From the NCBI RefSeq assembly GCF_027580225.2, contig NC_073358.2:11397001-11461000 (forward strand): a stretch of 64,000 nucleotides of DNA, in the 5' to 3' direction. Under the pieces are notes generated by a model. That model made no database searches. It had not been told where the DNA came from and worked only from the letters and a program-made list of their open reading frames with translations. The position numbers and the translations under genes were made by a program. Within the stretch, counting starts at the first letter, position 1; each line of letters begins with the position of its first letter. Below are positions 12,283 to 23,796 of the stretch, piece by piece. Source of the DNA: Misgurnus anguillicaudatus. Its lineage: Eukaryota > Chordata > Actinopteri > Cypriniformes > Cobitidae.

Positions 12283-12599
12283 TTCATCTATTTCGACACT
12301 CAAATTGTAGCGTCCTAACACAAAGTTCATGAACTGCACTTTTTTACACATATGTTGCAGATAAAGACTCTCAGAGACCATGGACTCGCACCCAAGTTTT
12401 TTTTCTCCATTTTTAAAGAAAATATTTTACAAAAGAATTGTTGCTCTGCAATACCTGTAAATGAAACACATGTTTCTATTAAATTTCAAAATTACACCTC
12501 TCTTATTGTCTCTTTATATCAAAGTGTTATTTTGTTGTTCCAGCAAATGACCAATCACATCTACCAATAAATAGCTACCTATCTTAACTCCCTTCTCTG
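12283..12599 (+). other. aatf: aatf 3' UTR and poly(A) signal
   Basis: A canonical AATAAA lies at 12566-12571, about 285 nt after the stop. Cleavage would be expected roughly at 12582-12600. That is where a hAT element has inserted (its target duplication is 12592-12599). Confidence 0.8.
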
Positions 12600-13496
12600 C
12601 AGGGCCGTTTTTGACGCCCAAGGCGAAACCCCTCCTGCCCCCCCCAAACAAAGTCATACAATTTAACATGCAATATTACATACAAAAAAACACAAATCAT
12701 GTAAAAATGATGTGATCACATAACACTCAAATCTTAAATTCAACAAAGCAGTTTAATTTTTTTTTAACATTTTTTTTGTCTATTAAAGGTTTTTAAGGGA
12801 ATTTTGTGCTTTTTACTGAACCAATTTTTAAATTGACCTTTGAACGCTTTGATCAAATGGTGGTGTTAAGCACTGAAAATGCGTGTAATTAACTGATAGC
12901 CCTTTGATTCAATGGCATATAGGCATCAGATTGATAGTACTCCAGCCTAATGGTGCTAGGGTGACTGGGGGCAACAATCAAATTTTAGGGTTGGACCAAG
13001 GGTAGGCAAATATCACATTAGGTTTTGAAATACATTTTAAGAGACAAATTTATATTTATTTAAAAACAACACTTACGGTCTGGTGTTATTTTTTCCCTGC
13101 TTCTAAGAACACAATTTCATATTTTGGGAAAAAACTGTACCCCTGCTTTAGTGCATATTACATTTACAGTTTTGAAGTAAACAGCACAATCTAAATGTAA
13201 TTATTTAGCATTGTAAAACACAACTCTCATTTTTAATAGTGTTATACTACAGATAAATAAGGTACCATTGTTATTATGGTGAGAACATTTAAGGGTAAAT
13301 TTGTGGTTACTTACTACGAATAAAACTGTTTACTATGGAATATACATGCAACATTTAGAGTTGATCTTTATTTTCTTGTAGTCACTCATTCAAGTCAGTG
13401 AAGCAGCATTAAAAATGTGTATAGGCTCTTTGACGCCCTCTGCAGCTGGTGGTGCCTTAGGTGACCGCCTGATTTGCCTATGCCTAAATGGCCCTG
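12600..13496. mobile_element. hAT-type nonautonomous element with perfect 8-bp TSD
   Basis: Flanked by cttctctg on both sides (12592-12599 and 13497-13504). The termini are cagggccgtttttgacgccc on the left and, inverted, cagggccatttaggcatagg on the right. 897 bp, no transposase frame. The CAGGGCC terminus is shared with the hAT element at 56002-57466. Confidence 0.93.
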
Positions 13497-13521
13497 CTTC
13501 TCTGGAAGCATGCAGACACCT

Positions 13522-13762
13522 GGGGGGAATTCCAGAAATCTGGTTATGTGATATTCCCAGGTATGTTTGAATTTGATAATGTCTTTATGTATTCCCTGTA
13601 TGCGCGCATTAACTCTCAGTTACCAGTAGGAGGTTGACTAAACAAACTTGTATCAGGTGTTTTGGAATCGACATGATCGGGGAAAGCAGATTTTGGTTTA
13701 ATCAACCAAAAGTTTAAGGTTTCGCTGATGGTAAGTTAACTCTGCTTTCTGGAATACACCCC
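13522..13762. mobile_element. small MITE
   Basis: About 240 bp with imperfect inverted ends: ggggggaattccagaaatct on the left and, inverted, ggggtgtattccagaaagca on the right. Noncoding. Lies in the convergent intergenic space. Confidence 0.7.
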
Positions 13763-14262
13763 TGCTGCAATGCTGTCTGTTTTAAGAAGTGGAGCTTCAG
13801 GTTAACCCTTTTCTTCACCTTAAGCTTCACTTTCAGCTGTTACTTTAATTGAGTATTGAATTGGTTTGATTCAGTTTGGCCCCTGTATTTGTTGTTAGAT
13901 AATGCAAAAGTAGTCTGAAGTCTACACAGAGGGGTCAGAATTGATAAATCAATGTAAGTGCATTTCTCTGTCTACCATCTCTCTCAAGAGCATTAATACA
14001 AGCCCTGATTATCAGCTGGCAGACACAAAGTTCACTTTTAAAGGGGTCACATTTCACACTTTTTTATTGTTGCATTCCTCATGTCACTTTCAATAAAAGC
14101 CTCTACAAAATGTAAATATTTTGTGCTAATGCTAAAAAGATATATGAATGACCTTTTTTGCAGCATTTTTAAGCCTTTTAAACTATAACACTAATTATTT
14201 TACCATTATAATACCTCATTTAACAAAGATGTACCGAAATAATACAAAACCACATTAGATAA
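13763..14262. other. intergenic, no feature seen
   Basis: AT-rich DNA between the two convergent genes. No coding frame, RNA gene or repeat was recognised. Confidence 0.5.
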
Positions 14263-15551
14263 TTTATTTTATTGTTAATTTTTTAAAGGCAATAACAGCT
14301 TGCCACAGTAAACAGATAATACATTTAGACCAAACACCTTTTGTTCAATTCAGCAACATAAAAAGATTTGTGTGATACAATTTACTGCCCATATGGGTTA
14401 TATATAACATATGTCACAATGTTGACATTTCATTGATTCAAGCTATAGTGCCTGGCACTGAGAGAAAGCTTAAGGTTTTCCAGCAGCATCTGCAACCATC
14501 ATGATACCATGATGAGAAGGTTCATTACTTCATTCACCTCCTTAAGATATCCTTTTCCATTGTTTTTTTTAATGTAAATATGTCCATCACAATTCCAGTA
14601 TGTCGTTCTACAGTTCATATGGTAACAATGAAATTCAGCTAACCTGAATGTTGAATAGTCTACAATCACTCATATAGTGTCATCATGTACCGTACTACTT
14701 GATTAGTTTAATAAGTTATGACAATGTAACATATTTTCTATGCTAAAAACAGCATATCGATAATAGTACAATATCAGTGAACACATAAAAAAAATAATAT
14801 TTGCAACAAGGGAATGAAACATGACTGAAATCATACAGGTCACGTGACCTTCCACATGTAGAGTAATACTGTGTTCACACTGCAACAAAACTAGATAGAT
14901 CTGTCTAGTACAGTCACATTGCTTGCTTTCAGTGTAAACCGTGTAAGACAATATTTTTCCTCGCTGTTCCAAAGCACGTGCATGATAAATTTTCAGCCAG
15001 ACACACCAATGCAGATGATTGATGTGTCTGGCTGAAAATTTATCATGCACGTGCTTTGGAACAGCGAGGAAAAATATTGAGTTGTTTAAAGACGTTCAAC
15101 TGGTTACAAAGCTGTAAACTCTTACTACTGTTAATCACTCGCTCTCATACAGTAATCTACTGTTTTCTACACTGCCTATAAAGTGTTATAGAAAAAAAGA
15201 AAATGCCATCTAAAAGATTTATCTTGTGCCATTTTTTCATCTCTACAACAGTTGGTCTCCATTAAACTATGTATCAAAGTGCACGTGACTAGATTGCCAA
15301 ACAATATTATAAATGACAAAAATGCTAGTACATTTTTTTGACTTTAGTGTCTAAAGGTGCGCATTGACATGTATTTCTAACATTTTTACAGTGTAAAAAG
15401 AAGTACAGTGTATTTCTGTCATTACTCCTACTTTCAGAATCATAGCCAACAGTGTGACAGCACTGCCATGTCGGCTCATCTAGTCCCAGTCTCCAGTAGC
15501 TATTTCTATAGCATTAAGAGCAGGCTCTGAGGTGATGGCGGCGATACTGCT
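14263..15551 (-). other. acaca: predicted acaca 3' UTR
   Basis: Sequence downstream of the acaca stop on the minus strand. The first canonical AATAAA hexamers in transcript direction are at 14268-14273 and 14263-14268 (overlapping, minus strand), about 1.28 kb from the stop. An ATTAAA variant is at 14706-14711. The UTR end is therefore inferred, not observed. It contains a perfect long hairpin (14950-15078). Confidence 0.55.
14950..15078. repeat. perfect 56-bp inverted repeat, 17-nt loop
   Basis: Arms 14950-15005 and 15023-15078 are exact reverse complements; the loop is 15006-15022. The arm contains ccaaagcacgtgcatgataa. It lies within the predicted acaca 3' UTR, so the transcript would fold into a long perfect stem. 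The origin is unknown (young palindromic insertion or assembly artefact). Confidence 0.95.
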
Positions 15552-15678
15552 CTATGATGAGGCAGGGGCGTCCATGGTGGACAGAATGCGGACCACCTCG
15601 GCACGCTGTGTAGGGGATATGTGTTGCGTCATGTAAACAATGGAGTCCATGGCCACCTCGGGGTTAGCTTGAACCAGG
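15552..15678 (-). CDS. acaca: acaca terminal coding exon with stop
   Basis: The first base completes AGC (Ser). Then [41 protein letters not shown] and TAG. The acceptor on the minus strand is ttctgttttag. This is the conserved C terminus of the family. Confidence 0.97.
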
Positions 15679-18600
15679 CTAAAACAGAAAAATAAACAAA
15701 TGGTAGACATTAGGAATATTTCTTTAAAAACTGAATCTTAACTTTGTGCATTAGTGTTAAAATGGATCATCTGAGAAAAGCGTATTTTACACTACTCATC
15801 AAAAGTTTAGAGTCGCTTGACTGAAAATGTTTGTATGATCCTACAAACCCTTAAATCTAAAAGGCATGTGCTTAAATGTTTAACTTTATCAGACAAAAAC
15901 AATAACATATATTATTTTATTATTTTATAATAAAACTAAGGCCTGGTTTTACAGACAAGGCTTAGCTAAACCCAGGACTATGCCTTATTTAAATTGGAAG
16001 CACTTTATTTTACAGTAGTGTAATGACCTTGTACATATATAGTGTACTTACCAGTGGTAAATACTTGATAGTTATTATGCAACTCTAGACAAGTACTGGG
16101 TAATACCAGAAACATACTTGTAGTGTAAGTATACTGTAACTAACAAGAAACACTACTGTTCTTACAAATGAATGTACAATATAAGAATTTAGTACTTACA
16201 GTTAAGTGTGGGTTAATGATAGGTACTTATGGTGTACATAATATGAACTAATAACAAACTGCTGTGCCTACAAATTGGATGTACATGGTAAGTACATGTA
16301 GTACATACAGGCCAGTGTAAGTTAATGACCGCCACATAAAGTGCATGTATACTGTAATTAACGTGAAACACTACTGTACTTACACATTTTATATACATGG
16401 TAAGTGTGTGGTACATGCAGGCAAGTGTAAGTTAATAAAAGTCCTTTATTGTACCTTTTAAACCCAGGCATTGAATACCGTATGCATTAACTACCAGGAA
16501 CATATTAACTAGTTAGACCATAAAATAAGATTTATTGTTGTGGAGAACTTATATTGTACATTCATTTGTAAGTACAGTATTGTTTCTTGTTAGGTAGTGT
16601 ATACCTACACTGTATGTATTTATCTGGTATTACCCAGCACCTATCAAGAGTTACAAAATAACTACCAAGTATGTACAATTGGTAAGTTTATAAGTTAATT
16701 ATACCATTTAATTACCATGTAGATACTCAAAAGTAAGTACCACACATTTGTCTGCAAGTACAACATATTTACCATATATGTACAAAGCAAGAACACGTAC
16801 TGTAAAATAAAGTGCTACCGTTAAATTAAGTTGTTTAAGCATATTTTATAAACAATGTGTGTATCTTGAGACAAATCAATGGCACTGACATATGTTACTT
16901 TTAAACGATACAATGTTTGCATGATACAATGTTGATACGTAAAGGGTGAAGCTGATTGGTTGGTTCTATTAACATGACCTGCGTTCCAAAGGCAGCTTTT
17001 TGAAGTTTAAATATTTGAAAAACCTGGAAAAAGCTTGCTGCAAATCTACATACAAATAAAGTACTGTGTGCACAAAAGACGTGAAATGTGAACAGCCCCT
17101 TAAGCATCCCAGGGTAAGATCTCAAAAAGTTGGTTGATAAAACACCAAAAGCATATTTAATATGATATTAAATATGACACAAAATCATATTTGTAACTGA
17201 AGTCAAAGCAAATATTTTCACACCATATATAAACTGGAAATTGATTGGACAATTAAAGCATTTAGCAGTCAAATATTTCTAAATAACCATTGCATATGGA
17301 AACAGTGAATGCTCATCCTGGAAACCTGTTTATTACATAGCTGCCCTTATGTTTTCACTACAAACTATTTTTTTAACCTCAACTAATAAATCAACTACTA
17401 TAAAAAGCCGCTAAACGCCATCTGTGTTAAAAATTAGATGATGATATTGACCGAATGATCTCGGCGCGTATTATACGTCAGGGCTCCAGACTAACTTTTT
17501 TCACTAGGAGCACAGTGGCCCCCAAATGAAAATTTTAGGGGCACAACCAGAAAATTTAGGGGCGCACACCGTAAATCAACATGCTAACCAAATCTATTAA
17601 TTTCCACTGTATTACTAATAATTGCTTTAATAATGGATGCAGAAATCAGCACCATCGCTGTCATGACAGTACAGATAGTAAACAGTGGAAACAGTGGAAG
17701 AAAAAGTCTTTACGGGTGACTATAGAGTGTCTGTTAGTTCAAAATGTATATTTAGCTCATCCTACCCAACAGTTATATTCACAGACACTGAAAAGACTGG
17801 ATAAGTGCATTAAATGTTAGGCTTTAGTTCTTCAGTTTCACTAGTGTGCTATCTATTAGCCAGTTATTTTCTCAGGTAGGTACAAATTCCTACTAATTCA
17901 AAGCCAGGGCTCCAGACTAACAAAACTGGCAAAAAAAAGTAATTGTGAATGAATTTTGTATGACACCAGCATTCTCATGAGTGTGTGTGTGTGCGCTCAC
18001 ATCTCTTTGATTATTTCATTGCTCATTTCATTGATCATTGACGTGCCCCTTCCACGTTTAATGTATAAAAAAAATACGAAGGTTGGGGGAGGCAAATTTA
18101 CTGGTCGCACATGTTCGACTGGATGTAAAATTCAGTCGCACACTCTCAAATTTTTGGTCGCAGTCTGGAGCCATGTACATGAATCAATTACTTTCGATTC
18201 AAATCCGCTTAAAGGCCTCAGGCAATTCAGAAATACAAGTTTGTTGGCAGAATCCGTTAAACGGCACAACGATTTTTCAGCAAAGCCTCCACATGCTTGG
18301 AAGAAGAAGCCACAGGATATTTTTAGAGGAGGTTTACAAAATATATTGGATGTTGACCAGATTTTTGAGCCTTTTACTTTTATTCAGAAAAGACAGTGAA
18401 AAGATGACCGGAGAGTGGACTTTTTAGAAGTTGTGATTTCTGCATGTACTTAAATGGTTTTGCCAGGAAACAGTCAAATTTGTTTATTGCCATTAAAGTG
18501 CAATTACTAAACCTAAACATAAGATCCTGAAAATGCTCATTTACAAGAAAACATGTCAGACACACTTTTGCATCCGAGCTCTTCATTTCATTTCATGTCC

Positions 18601-21248
18601 ATTTCTATATTTGTTTGTTAAGCAGCTGTGTAAAAAGTTAAATAATTTACAGACAGACACCATATGGTTTGTATAAAGTACCTGCGGATCTGTTTGAGAA
18701 TGTGGTCCCTGCGGATATATTTGATATTCTCATCGATGACAGACCTGGCACCCTCTTCTTCTGCCAACTGCCTCTCCAACCACTCCACAACCTCCTCATT
18801 ACTATCCCACATATACGCCTGGGAGAGACAAAACAGAGAGAATATAAATAAAAATAAGAGGAAAGAAATACATCTCAAATATACTTTGATGCTTGCTTGC
18901 TGCTTCCTTCCACATAAACTTTCTGAAAATGTTTCTATTTGAAAACCAAGTCACAATGTAACTCAACAGCTCTTCATTTAGACTTAGACAGATAACATCG
19001 GGCTGATCTGAAACAAAGCCGGACTTGTGCTTGTGAAGATTTGTTGGAGCATTAATGGGCTTCCGCGCTTCCAAAAAACGCAAGCACTTGTAGTCGGCAA
19101 GAACATTTAATGCCCCATATTAATCATTTTTAATCCGTTTGCTTTTAATTAAGAAACAGCGTGTTGCTCTCCTATCTGTGCGTGCCAGGGTGGAGATTAA
19201 TTGTAGCTTAAGATAGCTCGCTCTGATTGGAGTAATGTATTAGTGGTCCAGACACTGTCTTCCACAGATACTTCAGCCTGCCCTGGAGGCTTGGCTCTGC
19301 TCCAAGCAGGACCTGTGTGGTGTGATGATTGGTGAAGGCCTTGTCTAGGCTTTGCATCCATTCTGATCATTTCTACTTTTCATTTATTCTCCAAGTTCAC
19401 ACTCCAGGAAGACTTTAATTTGTGGTAGGAGCAGCCGCGAAAAAATTATTCTTACCAAAAGACACAACTATTAACAGGGGTACAGTGTCAAAAGTGTTTA
19501 ATTATTAGTGATGTTACACAGTGGCAGAACAGGGCAGGCTGGGGAAGTGTTTGAGAAACAAACATTTTTTAACATTAGCAATGGGTACATACTTATATAC
19601 CATTACAAAAATATTATTGTGAAAAAATGTAGTTTTTTGATGACATACTTTTACAGCACCCTCTGCTTCCACAAACCAGCGGCGCAGCATGGCTTGAACC
19701 TGCCCATCCGTCAGCTCGCTGTTAGCACACTGGATTTTCCTCTTCACGGTGTCCTCCAACAGTAACCGACGCAAACGCCAGTAGAAGAACTGACGAGAAG
19801 TCTGCCACTCAAGGATATCCTGAACACACACACACGGTTTTAAATCAAAGTTACAAAGTAAAACAATGTCTTTTTCAGTCCTGTTAAATAATTTGGCCAT
19901 ACCTTGTTCTGTATTATTACTACGAGGTGCATCCTGGGATGCTTTTTAAACACTTATAAAATGAATTCCCATGTATGCTGGACAATTCATCTTTTTATTT
20001 TTTTGAAAATGTGATTTACAAATTCACGTTTTGTAAAGAAATTCCTGCAGCATGTAGACACAGTTAGAATTGTTTACAAAACTAATATGCATTTAAGCAG
20101 AAGCCTCGTAAAAGTTTTTATGCAAAGAAACACAAGTGTGTAAAACATTAACTTAGGAATCATGCTTAAAGTTACAATGAAGTTTGAAAATCATTTTTTA
20201 AATGATTTTAATAGAAATGTAGGCTTCTTCCACACCTTCAACATCCCCTACTTACAAATTTTAATGGCTTGGGGGATTAAGACACCCTACCTCAGACTTA
20301 TATTTCTTAATAAATGTAACACTGTGCTCTTCTTCACTGTTGGCTAATTAGGGCTGGGTATTGTTTAAAATCTTTCGATCCGGTGCCAATTTCGATACCT
20401 CCGTTTCGATACTGGTTCCTAACGATACTTTTTTTCGATACCATATGTTTTAAAATCCATTGAAACATTAACAAAAATACATTCAACACACAACTTTTAT
20501 TTTTCACCTTAATTAAAACAAATTCTGTTAACACTTCTCACTCAGGGTAACATTATTAATAAAACTGGTTGTGTTTTTTGGATGGGGTGCCCCAGCAGAC
20601 ACACTTATCAGTTTTTTTTAAGAATTAAGAATATAATTAACACATATTTTATGAAATGTAAAATGGTATTTAGCTTGGACTAACACTAAGTGGGTTCATT
20701 ATAGCTGCAACTTTGACAAAAAGTTAAAATATTTAAATGGGTGACTGAGTTTTACTGGGAAGATTTGTATGCATGTGTGATTTTTGTAAACAATACTCAA
20801 CTTCATAATTATCAAAACATTAAATACATTTTGGGATTTTTAAAATGAGTAGTAAATGCGTTCAATGTCATTTCATTCAAGTAAAATTAGCAAACCAGTT
20901 AAATTAAATTTTAGTTTGTTTTGAATAACGAGTCAGGCTCGTGTTGGGATGCGCGTGTGCGTCAAGTTTACATAGACTGTAAAAAATAGGTTTAAACGCA
21001 TCATCCATTTTGGGAGATGAGGGCATGAAGGCTTGAAGTTGGGTCGTGTTGCTAATTGCTAATCGCTGCGTTCTTCCCCTGGACCCCGCCCACCTGCCAT
21101 ACCATATGACCGGAAGTGCAGAGATATTCTTTTTTAGGAGGGGAGGAGATTTGCATTTTTGATTAAAGATTATGAGCACACACAAAATTTTTAAAACTAA
21201 TGAAGCTCACAGATAAGTCATTTGTTAATAATACCACAATATTAAAAA

Positions 21249-21291
<43 letters not shown>

Positions 21292-23765
21292 GAGTTTGGT
21301 TCCAAAACGCAATAAACGCCATTTTTGAAAAAAATGAGTTACTGCCAAAATCAGTATTATATCAGGTCAGTAGTTAAAAGTAAATTCTTAATTTTACGCA
21401 AAATCCAATATCCGCCGTGTTATTCTGTCATCTTTTCTCCCTTTTTTCCCAAAATGCGACAAACGCCACTCCCACTTTTTTACAGAACGCAATAACTCCA
21501 TTTCTGATATTACAGCCCACCGTTCACTCAATGTAAACAAACAATGGCGGACGCGCGTAGTACACGGAGTCCTGGTTTTCCTCATCTACTTTGTACTACG
21601 TGATCAACAAGCAAAACAAAATAATACTTTAATTGCATCGCTAAACCTGTGATGGTTTTCTGTGATGGGAAAGAAACGTAAGCCATCAGCATCTAACAAT
21701 TTCCCTGAGAGGCACTCGGGAGACGGGTGCTTGTTCTCCCGACAGCATCAAGCTTCTCATGCTAACACATTGACCCCAGAGGATCTTATTAAAAACTGTA
21801 CATAATTTTACTCAAAGTCAACGAAAATCGAGCAGGACCAAAAACATTTTACAGTCGATCGCTGTGAAAGACGTTAAGCGAAGACGTCAAGTAACCGCAA
21901 TGACAGGGTTCTTAATGACAAAGTAAGTGTTTTGATTAATAACATTAATGTTTATATTTTTAATTAGTGTGTACAACTAGTCAACTAAATGAATATAACA
22001 TGGCAAAGATGAATGCACATTTATATAGGCTATTGATTCAATAGATTTATAGCATTTTGAATAAAAACTTGTCATGGATTTATTGCATTTTGTGGAAAAA
22101 GTAATCCGTTTTTATAATAAATCTTTGAAAATCAACTTATGGATTTGAATTTTTTTATGTTTTTATAACCTAAAGATGCTGTGTGAAAGTTTGTAACAGA
22201 AAATAGTTGTTTTCATCTTGTCACTTTCTTGGTATAGAAAACACGTTTTTACCAAAATTTGTCAAAATGGATTTATTGCGTTTTGGAACCAAACTCTTCA
22301 TATATATATATATAGTTTTTCATTTCAATTTCATTGCGACTTTAAACTGAAACCCCTCGTCACGAAGCGCCGTTTTGATTGATGTACCTTTCACGGAGAC
22401 AATACGGCCATACTTGCGCTAACTCTATTGGTAAGACAACTGTCACAAAGACTTTCTGTAAATTTCTCATATTGCATCCTTTCTACACTTGTGCTGGGTG
22501 ACTGCAAGTTGGACTGCGAGTATCCTCCCCGTCACGTGATGGTGGACATCCAATCGCCGGCGCTTTAGGTCCTTACACGCAAGTACAGGTTCACACAGAC
22601 AAAGCCGCTTCGCTTTTGGAATCAAAATTTGGCACCGAAAGATAAATCATTTTTCGATACTCAAAGTATCTGAGTTTTTCGTTCGATACCATAAAAGTAT
22701 CGACATTCGGTACCCAGCCCTAGTTGGCTTCTGAAAACATGTACTCACTGCCCAGCAGAATTTTTAGGTACACCTTGCTAGTACCGGGTTGGACCCCATT
22801 TTAACTGCCTCTTAATTCTTTATGGTATAGATTCAACAAGGTGTTCAAAAAAATTATTCGAGATTTTGGTCCATCATGAAACGGCAGCATGTAGTTGCAG
22901 CAAATTTGTCGGCTGTTTGACGCGTAATTTGTTGTATTTGTAAACAATGCATGGTTATGACTTCATAATCCACGGTCCGCATTTTGTTGTTTTCACATCT
23001 GTGGCAAATGCTGACGGTCGCAAGGTTGCTCATAACCAAACAATATTGCATTAGACAATGTTAAGCCTAATGTGCAAACAGAATGGTTGTTTAAGTCGCG
23101 GCTTCATTTTGACAGAGGGTGTGCTAAGGACGTGAAATACTCAGAAAAGCCATTCTGGCACCAACAACCATGCCATGTCACTTAAATACCCTTTCCTCCC
23201 CATTATGATGCTCGGTTTGAACTTCAGCAAGTCATCTTCACCACGTCTAGATGCCTAAATGCATTGAGTAGCTGCCATGTAATTGGCTGATTAGCAGGTG
23301 ATTTAACAGGTGTACCTAAAAAAAGAGGCTGGCAAGTGTAGTGCCACAGTATTATCATCTGATTTGACCACAGTAGTCTTTTTTATGACCATGCAATAGA
23401 CCAGATGTGAAAATGTCAACAGCAGGGCATGCAGTTCATGCAGACTTTAGCAGAACTGAATACTCACAGTGATGACTCCCTTCTCCTGCATGCGGCCTGG
23501 CGTGTCATGAAGGTCAGCAAACTGCACAGCTATCTGATGATATATGGGCAGCAGAAACTCTTCTCTCTCTTTCAATTTACCCTCCAGCTCCTTACGCTCG
23601 CTCACGCTCAACTCTGGCGTGCCTGAATACAAACACGAACAAACTGACATGTAAATTTGCATATGATGTTGCAAAAATAATAGCGCAATATATTAATATA
23701 GAACAATACAGCACATCTCAACCTTTGTGTCAGTTCTAAAGTCTAAAGATAATGCACATATATAT

Positions 23766-23796
<31 letters not shown>

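Larger units (their letters stand above)
15679..18681. other. acaca intron, repeat-rich
   Basis: Holds the palindromic element 15999-16816 and the hAT-like element 17479-18174. A gcctggttttacagacaagg motif at 15952 resembles the end of a MITE related to 33791-34024. Nothing recognised in 16817-17478 or 18175-18681. Confidence 0.6.
20346..22722. mobile_element. large nonautonomous DNA element with nested insertion
   Basis: The left end tagggctgggtattg and the right end cggtacccagcccta are inverted, with gatac/gtatc words enriched near both ends. A 7-bp gttggct occurs on each side (20339-20345 and 22723-22729), offset slightly from the termini, suggesting the target duplication of a hAT-like element. 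A second element (21289-22300) is nested inside. The catagactgtaaaaaatagg motif (20970) matches the repeat at 3119. No transposase frame. Confidence 0.75.

Noticed and set aside
14703..15050. 115-codon minus-strand open frame downstream of acaca
   Set aside because: It runs through one arm and the loop of the perfect hairpin into AT-rich UTR, shows no domain and is most likely chance.
17956..18399. 147-codon + strand open frame
   Set aside because: It spans the right end of a hAT-like repeat and flanking intron; no domain recognised and low-complexity start.
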